A DNA stretch of 64,000 bases from Metabacillus niabensis (GTDB lineage: Bacteria > Bacillota > Bacilli > Bacillales > Bacillaceae): positions 62,001 to 126,000 of the forward strand of contig NZ_JAIVLH010000008.1 of assembly GCF_020524345.1 (NCBI RefSeq), written 5' to 3'. The notes under the pieces were generated by a model. That model saw only the letters and a program-made list of their open reading frames with translations. It was not told the DNA's origin and ran no database searches. Position numbers and translations under genes: made by a program. Positions 1 through 9,355 of this stretch are shown here, in pieces. Each line of letters opens with the position of its first letter. Positions within the stretch are counted from its first letter, which is position 1.

Positions 1-605
1 AGGCTTTTGATGGAGAAGAAGGACTTTATTTAGCTGAGCAAAATATCTTTGACTGCATCATATTAGACATCATGCTTCCTAATATGAATGGCTATGAAGT
101 CCTTCAAGAACTAAGAAAGAACCAGATTAAAACGCCTGTTATTATGTTAACCGCAAAAGACGGCATCGATGATAAAATTCAAGGCTTTAAGGTAGGCGCT
201 GATGATTACCTTGTGAAACCTTTTCACCGGGAAGAATTACTTTTACGTTTGGAGGCCATTGTCAGAAGAGCTGGCGGAGATTTAAAGGAACATGTCATTT
301 CCTTCAAAGAGTTAAAAATGAACCTAAAAAACAAAACAGCTTATATTGAAGATGAGACTGTAAAACTAAATGGAAAACAGTATGATCTTCTGGAGTATTT
401 AATCAACAACAAAAATACGATCCTCACAAAGGAGCAAATTTTTGATCGAATATGGGGATTTGAATCTGATACATCTACTACTGTTGTTGAGGTTTATTGC
501 AGCAATGTCCGGAAGTCCTTAAAAAAATTCGGCTATGATCGATACATCAAAACATTCCGCGGTCTAGGCTACATGCTAACTGAGAATGGTGAAGGCAATG
601 TTTAA
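1..605 (+). CDS. OmpR/PhoB-family response regulator, 5' end cut by window edge
   Basis: The reading frame is open from base 3, so the true start lies outside the window; about 200 residues are visible. The receiver domain shows the phospho-acceptor Asp in LDIMLP (codon at 66-68), the conserved Thr in MLTA and the Lys in LVKPF. A winged-helix output domain follows, with the typical ending RGLGYML. It is a DNA-binding transcription factor phosphorylated by the histidine kinase whose start overlaps its 3' end. The likely target is the VTC/DUF4956 operon directly downstream, which has an 11-bp-spaced direct repeat before its promoter; this link is inference. Confidence is high for the family, and the specific ligand or signal is unknown. 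Confidence 0.95.
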   Translation, partial: AFDGEEGLYLAEQNIFDCIILDIMLPNMNGYEVLQELRKNQIKTPVIMLTAKDGIDDKIQGFKVGADDYLVKPFHREELLLRLEAIVRRAGGDLKEHVISFKELKMNLKNKTAYIEDETVKLNGKQYDLLEYLINNKNTILTKEQIFDRIWGFESDTSTTVVEVYCSNVRKSLKKFGYDRYIKTFRGLGYMLTENGEGNV

Positions 606-1914
606 GCAGAAAATTTTCCGTAAAGAACAACTTAAATTTATGGTATTAAACCTTATCGCCTTTACCGTTATTTTTACGATCTTTGGCTTTATTATTTATG
701 GGCAGGTCCAAACAACCCTCTTTACCAAAACAGACGAGGAATTAACAGAATTTAAATCGATGATACTGGAAAATCAAACACTAGGACTGAATTCTCCTAA
801 GCATGAAAACAAGCTTGATCGGGAATTTCCACCTGACGAAAGAAAAAGAAATTTTCCAAACCCTCGAATTATGATGGTGAATTGGAATGAAAATGGAGAA
901 ATCATCAACCAAGATCAAATAGGAACATCTTTATATGAAAATTATTTACAAGACTATGAATTGGATACTGAAAATTTAGATGTGATTACAAATATAACAC
1001 TTAATGAATTATATGATTTCCGATACATTGTTTTCAAAGACCCAAACGAGAATGATGATGTCGAATATGTTCAACTTTTCATCAACACTGATGCAGAGCA
1101 AACAATCATCCATAACTTTGGAAATCTCATAATTCTCTGTTCCTCTGTCTTTGTTATTCTATCAATTTCTGCAAGTTTCGTTTTATCAAAGAGAATGATG
1201 AAGCCTATTATTCAATCTTGGAACAAGCAAACAGAGTTTGTTGAAAATGCCTCACATGAATTGAGAACACCTTTGACGATTATTCAAAATAAATTAGAGT
1301 TATTACTCACAGAACCTCAGGAAAAAATTATGAACAAGTTTGAGAATATTGCCCTGAGTCTGTCAGAAACAAGAAGATTATCCAAACTGACTTCTGACTT
1401 GTTAACTCTAGCAAGAGCTGATTCAGCTGAAACACAGCTTGTTAAGCAAGTGATCGATGTAGATTCCTTTGTTAACAATGTTTGTACACCTTATATAGAC
1501 ATTGCAGAATCACAGGACAAGCATCTTTGGTTAAAACTGAATAGCAAAATAAACATAGAAGCAGACGAACAAAGACTTCACCAGCTTTTAGTTATTTTGC
1601 TTGATAATGCATTAAAATACACCGCAGAACAAGATAGCATTGGTGTAAAAACCTATGTTGAAGACAATAAAATCGTTCTAGAAGTGACAGATACCGGCAT
1701 TGGCATTAAAAAACAAAACATGAAATACATCTTTGACCGCTTTTATCGTGAAGATCGTGCCCGTTCCCGTGACACAGGCGGTACCGGTTTAGGGCTGTCC
1801 ATTGCACACTGGATTGTAACTAAACATAATGGCACGATTACCGTTAATCAAAATCAACATAAAGGAACTACTTTTAAAGTGAAGCTACCTAAAAAGGAGA
1901 TTACAAAACCGTAA
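598..1914 (+). CDS. Sensor histidine kinase, partner of the upstream response regulator
   Basis: Membrane sensor kinase of about 438 residues. There is a TM helix near residues 15-38, an extracytoplasmic sensor region of about 130 residues with many acidic residues, and a second TM helix near 172-195. The HisKA H-box NASHELRTP follows, with His codon 1255-1257 (about residue 220). The HATPase domain has the N-box DNALKYT and the G boxes DTGIGI and GGTGLGL. I place the start at ATG 598, preceded by GGTGAAGG at the usual spacing, not the earlier in-frame ATG at 586. It overlaps the end of the regulator gene by 8 bases, so the two are translationally coupled. A hairpin terminator overlaps its stop codon. 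Confidence 0.94.
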   Translation: MFKQKIFRKEQLKFMVLNLIAFTVIFTIFGFIIYGQVQTTLFTKTDEELTEFKSMILENQTLGLNSPKHENKLDREFPPDERKRNFPNPRIMMVNWNENGEIINQDQIGTSLYENYLQDYELDTENLDVITNITLNELYDFRYIVFKDPNENDDVEYVQLFINTDAEQTIIHNFGNLIILCSSVFVILSISASFVLSKRMMKPIIQSWNKQTEFVENASHELRTPLTIIQNKLELLLTEPQEKIMNKFENIALSLSETRRLSKLTSDLLTLARADSAETQLVKQVIDVDSFVNNVCTPYIDIAESQDKHLWLKLNSKINIEADEQRLHQLLVILLDNALKYTAEQDSIGVKTYVEDNKIVLEVTDTGIGIKKQNMKYIFDRFYREDRARSRDTGGTGLGLSIAHWIVTKHNGTITVNQNQHKGTTFKVKLPKKEITKP

Positions 1915-1928
1915 TCTTCTTTTTTTTG
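1895..1928 (+). terminator. Rho-independent terminator of the two-component operon
   Basis: The arms AAGGAGATTAC and GTAATCTTCTT surround a six-base loop with one mismatch, followed by a run of eight T. The stem includes the stop codon of the kinase gene. It separates the sensor pair from the next operon, which has its own promoter. Confidence 0.8.
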
Positions 1929-1943
1929 AATTCTTTTTCACCT

Positions 1944-1976
1944 TTTAAGGTTTGTTTAAGGTTTATCCCTAATAAT
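1944..1976 (+). promoter_or_regulatory. Direct-repeat response-regulator box and promoter of the VTC operon
   Basis: TTTAAGGTTT occurs at 1944-1953 and again at 1955-1964, exactly 11 bases apart, one helical turn. The -10-like TAATAAT lies at 1970-1976. OmpR/PhoB-family regulators bind as head-to-tail dimers on 11-bp direct repeats placed where the -35 box would be. No good -35 box is visible, which fits activator dependence. The natural candidate activator is the response regulator at the start of the window. Confidence 0.6.
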
Positions 1977-2014
1977 GTGAACACAGAAGTTGAGACAAAA
2001 AAGGAGAGAAAAAA

Positions 2015-2716
2015 ATGATGAAGGCGATGACCCTTAATGGCTCAAAGGGTAGACGAGAATTAAAGCATGAAATGACACAGAGAGAAGTGTTTCTGCTTAG
2101 AAATAAGCTAAAACACTATATGGAAGTAGACCCTCATGCAAAGAGTGACGGGAAGTATTCTATTCGAAGTGTTTACTTCGATAACTTTGAAAATAAAGTA
2201 TTAAATCAGAAAAAAGAAGGCTATTATGAGCGTGATAAATTTCGGGTAAGATTATACGATTTTAACACCTCATATCTGAATTTAGAGAAAAAGAGCAAAC
2301 GAAATAACTTAACATACAAACAAAAATGTCGTATAACTTCTGAAGAATATGAACAAATAAGGTTTGGAGATATAGCCTGGATGGAACATGATTCACGACC
2401 TCTTATCCAGGAATTATATTATCAAATGAACCTTTCCCAACTAAAACCACTTACAGTCGTTGATTATGAGAGAGAAGTATTTATTTATAAATATGGAAAT
2501 GTTCGAGTTACTTTTGACTGCTCTATTCGAACAAGCTTTCGAAATAATGATGTGCTGAATCCGAACTTGGCAATGATTGACACCGATCCTGATATTGTGG
2601 TGCTCGAAGTAAAGTATGATGAATTTTTACCATTAGTTATTAAGCAACTATTACAAGTCAACAACTTAAGAGCAGGTGCTTATTCTAAATACCAAATTAG
2701 TCGAATGTATGGATAA
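2015..2716 (+). CDS. VTC-domain polyphosphate polymerase-like protein
   Basis: A 233-residue soluble protein with the tunnel-fold VTC signature: a basic N-terminal KGRRELKHEM segment, SIRSVYFDN, then the paired basic and acidic strands RVRLYD and NLEKKSK, the RE pair in DYEREVF, and the acidic VLEVKYD near the C terminus. VTC domains polymerise polyphosphate from ATP in yeast; bacterial single-domain versions are annotated as polyphosphate polymerases, usually without biochemical proof. It is preceded by AAGGAGAG and followed closely by the DUF4956 membrane protein, a pairing common in Firmicutes, often with a CotH kinase that is absent here. The function is inferred from family and neighbour. 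Confidence 0.82.
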   Translation: MMKAMTLNGSKGRRELKHEMTQREVFLLRNKLKHYMEVDPHAKSDGKYSIRSVYFDNFENKVLNQKKEGYYERDKFRVRLYDFNTSYLNLEKKSKRNNLTYKQKCRITSEEYEQIRFGDIAWMEHDSRPLIQELYYQMNLSQLKPLTVVDYEREVFIYKYGNVRVTFDCSIRTSFRNNDVLNPNLAMIDTDPDIVVLEVKYDEFLPLVIKQLLQVNNLRAGAYSKYQISRMYG

Positions 2717-2769
2717 GCACAGGCAATGAGTAATTGAATAAATGGAAAAGAATTTTAGGAGGAAAAAGA

Positions 2770-3453
2770 ATGGAAAATGTATCTTTTAATGATATTTTTA
2801 AATCAAGTATTTTAGAAAAAACAAGCAGTTTTTCAATTGTAGATTCCCTTATCGGGTTATTAGTAGCTTTTTTTGTAGGATTGTTTATCTACTTTGTATA
2901 TAAGAAAACTTTTTCAGGTGTTATTTACTCACACACCTTTAATATATCTCTTATCATCATGTCGATGGCTACAGCTTTAATCATTATGGGGATTTCTTCA
3001 AATGTCCTCTTATCACTCGGTATGGTCGGTGCATTATCAATTGTTCGTTTCCGTACACCAATTAAAGATCCAATGGATATTGTCTATATTTTCTGGGCTA
3101 TCGTTTCAGGTATCTTATGTGGAGCAGGATTTATCCCTCTAGTTGTGATTGGTTCTATCCTAATTGGAGCTGTACTGATCATTTTTATTAACAAAATTAA
3201 AATTGAAAATCCTTATTTATTAATTGTGAAATATAGTGACCTACATGTCGAAAATTCAATCGAACATGTTGTATCTGAGAGCTCTAGAAAATATTCAGTA
3301 AAATCTAAATCTGTCATGCCTGGCCACGACTATGAAGTCACATACGAAATTCGTGTTAAAGACGAAGATTTAGGATTTATCAATAATATATCTGATATGG
3401 ATGCAGTAAAATCAGCTGTTATGTTAAGCTATGACGGTAATTTTACAGCTTAA
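2770..3453 (+). CDS. DUF4956 membrane protein, partner of the VTC protein
   Basis: About 227 residues with four hydrophobic segments in the N-terminal two thirds and a soluble alpha/beta tail of about 75 residues. The conserved block MVGALSIVRFRTPIKDP between the second and third membrane segments is the hallmark of DUF4956. I chose ATG 2770 because AGGAGG sits 7-12 bases upstream; an in-frame ATG at 2734 lacks a ribosome site. The gene lies 53 bases after the VTC gene, so the two should be cotranscribed. Its biochemical role is unknown; the neighbour suggests it anchors or couples polyphosphate synthesis to the membrane, which is inference. Confidence 0.8.
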   Translation: MENVSFNDIFKSSILEKTSSFSIVDSLIGLLVAFFVGLFIYFVYKKTFSGVIYSHTFNISLIIMSMATALIIMGISSNVLLSLGMVGALSIVRFRTPIKDPMDIVYIFWAIVSGILCGAGFIPLVVIGSILIGAVLIIFINKIKIENPYLLIVKYSDLHVENSIEHVVSESSRKYSVKSKSVMPGHDYEVTYEIRVKDEDLGFINNISDMDAVKSAVMLSYDGNFTA

Positions 3454-3481
3454 ATAATAAACTTAGAGTAATTAATAGTTG

Positions 3482-3507
3482 CTGACTTATCATGATCATG
3501 AAGTCAG
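3482..3507 (+). terminator. Small hairpin after the VTC/DUF4956 operon
   Basis: CTGACTT and AAGTCAG form a 7-bp stem, with the palindrome CATGATCATG in the loop. It sits just before a much stronger terminator and may be an accessory stop. Confidence 0.4.
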
Positions 3508-3510
3508 ATT

Positions 3511-3556
3511 AAAAGAACGATCTTAACGATTAATTAAATGTTAAGATCGTTCTTTT
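3511..3556. terminator. Strong bidirectional terminator between DUF4956 gene and ldh
   Basis: Perfect 17-bp inverted arms: AAAAGAACGATCTTAAC at 3511-3527 and its complement at 3540-3556, with a 12-base loop. A-rich and T-rich ends make it active on both strands. It ends the + strand polyphosphate operon and the converging ldh gene. Confidence 0.88.
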
Positions 3557-3560
3557 GCTT

Positions 3561-4505
<945 letters not shown>

Positions 4506-4637
4506 CTAGTGTCAATCACCTTTATATTTACATTATTATCCTTACAACTTATAGAATAACCTGTTTTACACATATATCCCAATAATTATGAAACTATTTT
4601 CCTGTATATCTCGTATATGTTATGGAGGTGAAGATCA

Positions 4638-5168
4638 TTGTATATCAATATTAATGAGCCGAAAAGAGAGATCTCTCCTAATGCTGTGAAGGTGTGGAGA
4701 ATGTCTAATACGATCGGTCATACCATTGCACTCGTTATCATCGCCATTCTAATTATTTGCTCTGAACGATTTGACTGGTATGGCTGGGTAAGTATTGTAC
4801 TATATTGTTTAGGCGGGCTTGCTATTCTATCAAGTATTTATTCTATTTTGATTGAACCTGTCTATCTACAACGAACCTGGCGTTATGAAATTGATCAAGA
4901 GTTTATTCAGCTAAAACATGGAAGATGGAACCAGCAACATATATTGATCCCCATGGAAAAGGTAGAATATGTGCGCACAGAACAAGGTCCGATTATGCGT
5001 CGACATATGCTTTACAATATTGAGGTTGGTACAACAACTTCAAATCATGTTATCCCAGCCATTCCCTCAGAAGAGGCACATCTATTAAAAGCACAAATTG
5101 CTACTTTTGCTAAAATAAAAGATCCAGAGAATGGTGAAGGAGATAAAGAACATGCAACCAACAACTAA
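4638..5168 (+). CDS. PH-domain membrane protein, YdbS-like
   Basis: About 176 residues. Two adjacent TM helices near residues 28-75 are followed by a bacterial PH (bPH2) domain including the RTWRYEID and IPMEKVEYVRTEQGPI strands. The start is TTG 4638, chosen because GGAGGTG lies 8 bases upstream. It overlaps the next PH-domain gene by 17 bases. In B. subtilis the homologous pair YdbS/YdbT confers resistance to certain amylolysin-type peptides. A similar envelope role here is only by analogy. Confidence 0.85.
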   Translation: MYININEPKREISPNAVKVWRMSNTIGHTIALVIIAILIICSERFDWYGWVSIVLYCLGGLAILSSIYSILIEPVYLQRTWRYEIDQEFIQLKHGRWNQQHILIPMEKVEYVRTEQGPIMRRHMLYNIEVGTTTSNHVIPAIPSEEAHLLKAQIATFAKIKDPENGEGDKEHATNN

Positions 5169-6579
5169 ACGTTACCATCCTGCGATGATAGCGGTAGACC
5201 TTATTTCATTCATAAAAGGTTCCGTAGGAATTGTTCTTATCTTATTTATATTTAAAGCAACATCTACAGCTACGTGGGTTGTATGGGGAAGGTACATATT
5301 TATCATTGTTTGTATTTTCACTCTTATTTGGACCATTTTACAGTGGATGTTCTGTCAATATGAGGTTACTCAGAATTCAGTCATTGAACGTAAAGGGGTA
5401 TTTATTAAATCACAAAGAACCGTTCCTTTTAGCAGTATCCATAACCATAAATCAAATACAACATTTATCCATCGTTGGTTCGGGCTTACGTCTCTAACCC
5501 TAGAAACAGGTACAAGCGGAGAATATGCAAACTTTACTTTTCCTGTTATTACAGCTAAAGAGAAATGTCAAATTCTCCTTCTTTTAGAACAACCACAGGA
5601 TCAATTTGATGAAGAACAAAAACCAGTTATTGAACGAACTATCCATTTTCAATCGAATAAAAAAGACTTAATAAAGGCTTCATTTACATCGCTTAGCTTT
5701 TTGGCCTTCTTCCCTTTATTAAGTGCCCTGTATTTTAATTTGGCAGAGCTTTTTCACATTGAAGATTCAGCCAAAAATGCGTTCGATTATTTACTCATTC
5801 ATTGGTGGATGCTTATTATTATACTGATAATAGCTATGATTCTATCTGTCTTATTTGGGTTGTTTAAAACCTTTACTAAATACGGTAACTTTGTGGTTAG
5901 TGATGATAAGGATAGAATCTATATTGAAAAAGGAATGGGGAATGTTGTTAGTTATTCAATCCTTAAACATCGGGTTCAAGCTGTTGTTGTAGAACAATCC
6001 CTCTTAAAACGTTTACTTAGGCTTGTTGAAGTGAAGCTAATTAGTGCAGGAGGATCTGAGGATGGAAATGACCAGGATACAAGTTCTTTATATCCTTTTA
6101 TGCCTAAAAAACAAGCTTATCAAATCCTGCAAACCATGCTGCCTCAATATGTCATTGAAGAGCGTATGGAAAGATTTCCGATTAAAGTTCTGTGGCTCAA
6201 GCTTCTTCATCCTTATTATTTAACAATTTTATCAATCATTGGGTTGGCCATTTTTAAAAGAGAAATGCTATGGATAGTAGCCATTGTATTTGTCCTGTCT
6301 GTTACTTCAAGAATCCTTGATTATTGGTTCACAAGCTATATTCGCCATGGAAAAACTGTTCAAATAAGAAAAGGCGGATTTATGAATGAAACATTTGTTA
6401 CACATCACGAACGAATTCAGCAAATCACGATTAAACACTCTTGGTTACAGCGGAAATTTAATGTTGCTACACTTGTTTTTCTTAATAGAGCCAAACCAAT
6501 GCATGAAAGTAGACTATATGGCCTTTCCAAAGAAGAGGCTGGCACATTTTACACGTGGTATCATGGCCAATCGAAATAA
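5152..6579 (+). CDS. PH-domain membrane protein, YdbT-like
   Basis: About 475 residues with three bPH2 modules interleaved with three pairs of TM helices (near 15-60, 180-235 and 345-395). The modules share a strand pattern around QRTVPFSSIHNH, KHRVQAVVVEQS and HERIQQITIKHS. The start ATG 5152 has AAGGAG nine bases upstream and lies inside the end of the upstream PH gene, so translation is coupled. The pair forms a two-gene operon facing glycerate kinase. The function is unproven; the family is linked to envelope stress and bacteriocin tolerance. Confidence 0.87.
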   Translation: MQPTTKRYHPAMIAVDLISFIKGSVGIVLILFIFKATSTATWVVWGRYIFIIVCIFTLIWTILQWMFCQYEVTQNSVIERKGVFIKSQRTVPFSSIHNHKSNTTFIHRWFGLTSLTLETGTSGEYANFTFPVITAKEKCQILLLLEQPQDQFDEEQKPVIERTIHFQSNKKDLIKASFTSLSFLAFFPLLSALYFNLAELFHIEDSAKNAFDYLLIHWWMLIIILIIAMILSVLFGLFKTFTKYGNFVVSDDKDRIYIEKGMGNVVSYSILKHRVQAVVVEQSLLKRLLRLVEVKLISAGGSEDGNDQDTSSLYPFMPKKQAYQILQTMLPQYVIEERMERFPIKVLWLKLLHPYYLTILSIIGLAIFKREMLWIVAIVFVLSVTSRILDYWFTSYIRHGKTVQIRKGGFMNETFVTHHERIQQITIKHSWLQRKFNVATLVFLNRAKPMHESRLYGLSKEEAGTFYTWYHGQSK

Positions 6580-6602
6580 AGCTAGTAACTCTTCACACAT
6601 CA

Positions 6603-6630
6603 AACCCGAAGGATTCAATTCCTTTGGGTT
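6603..6630. terminator. Hairpin between the converging PH-domain and glycerate kinase genes
   Basis: AACCC-G-AAGGA and TCCTT-T-GGGTT pair around a short loop. Neither side has a strong T run, so it is a plausible but weak shared terminator. Confidence 0.45.
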
Positions 6631-6638
6631 CTCCTATT

Positions 6639-7775
6639 TCATTTATTCGCAGCCTTCATAGTTGCAGCAATGTTTTTTGCTGTCATTTCCATGTAAACAG
6701 CAGCATGTTCAAAGGCGTCTGGAAGTGTGGTAACACCTGGCACAATGCTAAAAAGAGCATCAATACCATGTTCATATACACCATCACAATCTTTCGATAG
6801 AGAGCCTGCTACACCAATCACAGGTACACCATACTTTTTAGCTGCCTTTGCAACACCGATAGGAGTTTTTCCATAAATAGTTTGAGAATCAATTCTCCCC
6901 TCACCCGTTATAACGAGAGTCGCGTCTTTTACTACTTCATCAAAATTCACTGCATTAAGGACAATTTGAATCCCTCTTTTTAGTTCAGCATTCAAAAAAG
7001 CTACTAGACTCGCTCCAAGACCCCCAGCAGCACCTGCCCCTTCTATATTTCGAAAGGATCTTCCAAGAGATGCCTCAACAACATCGGCAAAGTGAGTTAG
7101 GTTCTGATCAAGCAATTGGACCATTTCAGGTGTTGCTCCTTTTTGGGGACCAAATATTGCTGATGCACCTCTAGGCCCTGTTAATGGGTTATCAACATCA
7201 CAGGCTACTTCAATTTTGACTTTCGTTAATCTTTGATCCAGTCCTGTCAAGTCGATAGAGGAGATTTCCGAAAGCACACCACCGCCTGCCTTTATATCGT
7301 TTCCATCTGAATCTAGTAATCTCCCACCTAACGCTTGGACCATCCCTGCTCCTCCATCATTTGTGGCGCTTCCACCAACTCCAATAATCATATGCTCTAC
7401 GCCTAAATCAAGGGCGGATAAGATCAACTCTCCTGTACCTCTTGTCGTCGTTACTAATGGGTTTCGTTGTTCAACAGGAACTAAATGCAAACCGGATGCA
7501 GCAGCCATTTCAATAACGGCCGTTTTTCCATCACCCATCAAACCAAAGAAAGCTTTAACCTGATTTCCAAGTGGACCCGTCACAATCCTTTCTTTAATTG
7601 AACCTTTTGTTGCATCAACTAAAGATTGAACAGTACCTTCTCCTCCATCCGCCATCGGCACTTTATGATAATCGGCATTTGGAAAAATCATTTTAAAGCC
7701 TCGCTCTATTGCAAGAGCTGCCTCCATAGAAGATAAGCTTTCTTTAAAAGAATCGGGGGCAATGACTATTTTCAT
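6639..7775 (-). CDS. glxK: Glycerate kinase
   Basis: A 378-residue family-1 glycerate kinase which phosphorylates D-glycerate with ATP. The N terminus APDSFKESLSS and the glycine-rich GGSATNDGGAG segment near residue 137 are diagnostic, as are GEGRIDSQT and the C-terminal GVAGS. AGAAAGGAGATC precedes the ATG. The gene lies 40 bases behind a GntP-type permease, so uptake and phosphorylation of glycerate or a related sugar acid are coupled. A CdaR-type regulator, often found with this pair, is not present next to it. Confidence 0.93.
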   Translation of the reverse strand: MKIVIAPDSFKESLSSMEAALAIERGFKMIFPNADYHKVPMADGGEGTVQSLVDATKGSIKERIVTGPLGNQVKAFFGLMGDGKTAVIEMAAASGLHLVPVEQRNPLVTTTRGTGELILSALDLGVEHMIIGVGGSATNDGGAGMVQALGGRLLDSDGNDIKAGGGVLSEISSIDLTGLDQRLTKVKIEVACDVDNPLTGPRGASAIFGPQKGATPEMVQLLDQNLTHFADVVEASLGRSFRNIEGAGAAGGLGASLVAFLNAELKRGIQIVLNAVNFDEVVKDATLVITGEGRIDSQTIYGKTPIGVAKAAKKYGVPVIGVAGSLSKDCDGVYEHGIDALFSIVPGVTTLPDAFEHAAVYMEMTAKNIAATMKAANK

Positions 7776-7815
7776 CTTTTAGATCTCCTTTCTAAAAACG
7801 TTTTAAAAAAAATAG

Positions 7816-9084
7816 TTAACCAAAAAGTTTAAACACTCCGAATATGAGGGTGGAAATGACCGCAAGCGTTAAACCAATCAAAAATTCATATGGCATGAGG
7901 TTTAAGCGCTCTTTAATTTCCATGTTGACACTCCCTGCTGTTGCATGAAAGAAACTTCCGTGCGGCAAATGATCAAGCACTGTTGCACCTGCATGAATCA
8001 TGGCAGCCCCCGCTAATGCTGAAATTCCCAAACCTAAGATAGTACTACTGAAAACACCGCTTGCCACAGCTGTCCCCGCTGTTGTTGAAGCTGTTGCGGC
8101 AGACATGAAAATTCCGGATACAGGTGCCAATAAATATGCCGGCAAGCCAGATGAGCTTAATCCATTGATCAAAACATCCTTCAACTCAGAATTAGCGATG
8201 ATCCCAGCCAATGTTCCAGTTCCTAATAACATAATCGCAACTCCAGACATTTTACTTAATCCTGAAACGGCATAATCATTAAGTTCCCTGGTCTTTTTCA
8301 TCGCAATTGCACCAATAATACCTCCTATAGGCAGGGCAACCATTGGGTCAATATTAATATCAAATAATGGTCTTAACGCTAGTAAAATAATTGTAATGAG
8401 TGGTCCAATCATAGCCGTCACAAATAAAGGTTTTTTTGCCATATCTGAGACTTCAACATCTTGGTCCATGACAACAGAGCCTTTTTTTGCTACCTTTTTT
8501 GCTAAATAATACGTTACTGCAAGACCAAAAATAGCCGGTATGATTCCTGCCGACATAATCGATGTCAGCGGTACATTAAAGCCATCAGATGCCGCAATTG
8601 CATTTGGGTTTGGTGACATGATATTTCCTGCTTTTCCTCCACCAATCATCGCTAGTAAAATAGCAGTCTTAGAAAGATGTGCCCGCTTAGCAATAGCTAA
8701 CGCAATTGGTGCAACAGTAATAACAGCTACATCTACAAAAACCCCGACAGTTGTCAAAATCATTGTCGCTACAGCCAACGCTAAGAGCGCTCGTGATTCT
8801 CCAAACTTTTTGACAATCTTTTCTGCTATCGCTGAAGCTGCACCAGATTCAATTAAAACACCTGCCAGAATCCCCGCAGCCATTATTCTCAATACTGCCG
8901 GAATAATATCTTTTGCACCCGCTATCATTAAATTCACTGTATTTGTAATATCAACGCCACCAATCAACCCTCCGATCAAGGCTCCGGCAACCATTCCATA
9001 AGCAGGTGGCACTTTTTTTAGTATTAACACAATCGCAATGGTCAAGGCACTTATTGCTCCTAAAACGCTTACTGAAACATCCAT
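7816..9084 (-). CDS. GntP-family gluconate/glycerate-type permease
   Basis: About 422 residues and roughly 12 hydrophobic segments. The family shows in GKAGNIMSPNPNAIA, the glycine-rich membrane spans and HAGATVLDHLPHGSFFH near the C terminus. The start is the ATG at 9084, with GGGGAGGA close upstream; the longer frame up to 9153 has no ribosome site. GntP carriers take up gluconate and related acids with protons. The adjoining glycerate kinase makes glycerate or an aldarate-pathway acid the most likely substrate, by inference. Confidence 0.88.
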   Translation of the reverse strand: MDVSVSVLGAISALTIAIVLILKKVPPAYGMVAGALIGGLIGGVDITNTVNLMIAGAKDIIPAVLRIMAAGILAGVLIESGAASAIAEKIVKKFGESRALLALAVATMILTTVGVFVDVAVITVAPIALAIAKRAHLSKTAILLAMIGGGKAGNIMSPNPNAIAASDGFNVPLTSIMSAGIIPAIFGLAVTYYLAKKVAKKGSVVMDQDVEVSDMAKKPLFVTAMIGPLITIILLALRPLFDINIDPMVALPIGGIIGAIAMKKTRELNDYAVSGLSKMSGVAIMLLGTGTLAGIIANSELKDVLINGLSSSGLPAYLLAPVSGIFMSAATASTTAGTAVASGVFSSTILGLGISALAGAAMIHAGATVLDHLPHGSFFHATAGSVNMEIKERLNLMPYEFLIGLTLAVISTLIFGVFKLFG

Positions 9085-9355
9085 GCAGATTCCTCCCCAA
9101 TGCTGTTTTTGTATATGTTTATTATGACGTTGTGAAAGAAAGCAAGATCTCACATGGAAAATACCATCAGCAAATGCACAATAAAATATATTATGTATTA
9201 ATTTTGCTAGATATAACTCTATTAAACCTGATTTTGGCAGGCCTGTTCAACAATTTCCATTACCGGGTTTATGAAATAATCATTACATACTACATGCCTG
9301 CCCATTAAATTGTTCCTGTTAAAAATGGTGAAGCCTCTCGGTTACCGCTAGTAAC

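Noticed and set aside
8540-9001. 153-residue open frame antisense to the GntP permease
   Set aside because: It is the reverse-strand shadow of a hydrophobic gene, with Ala/Ile/Pro-rich composition and no ribosome site.
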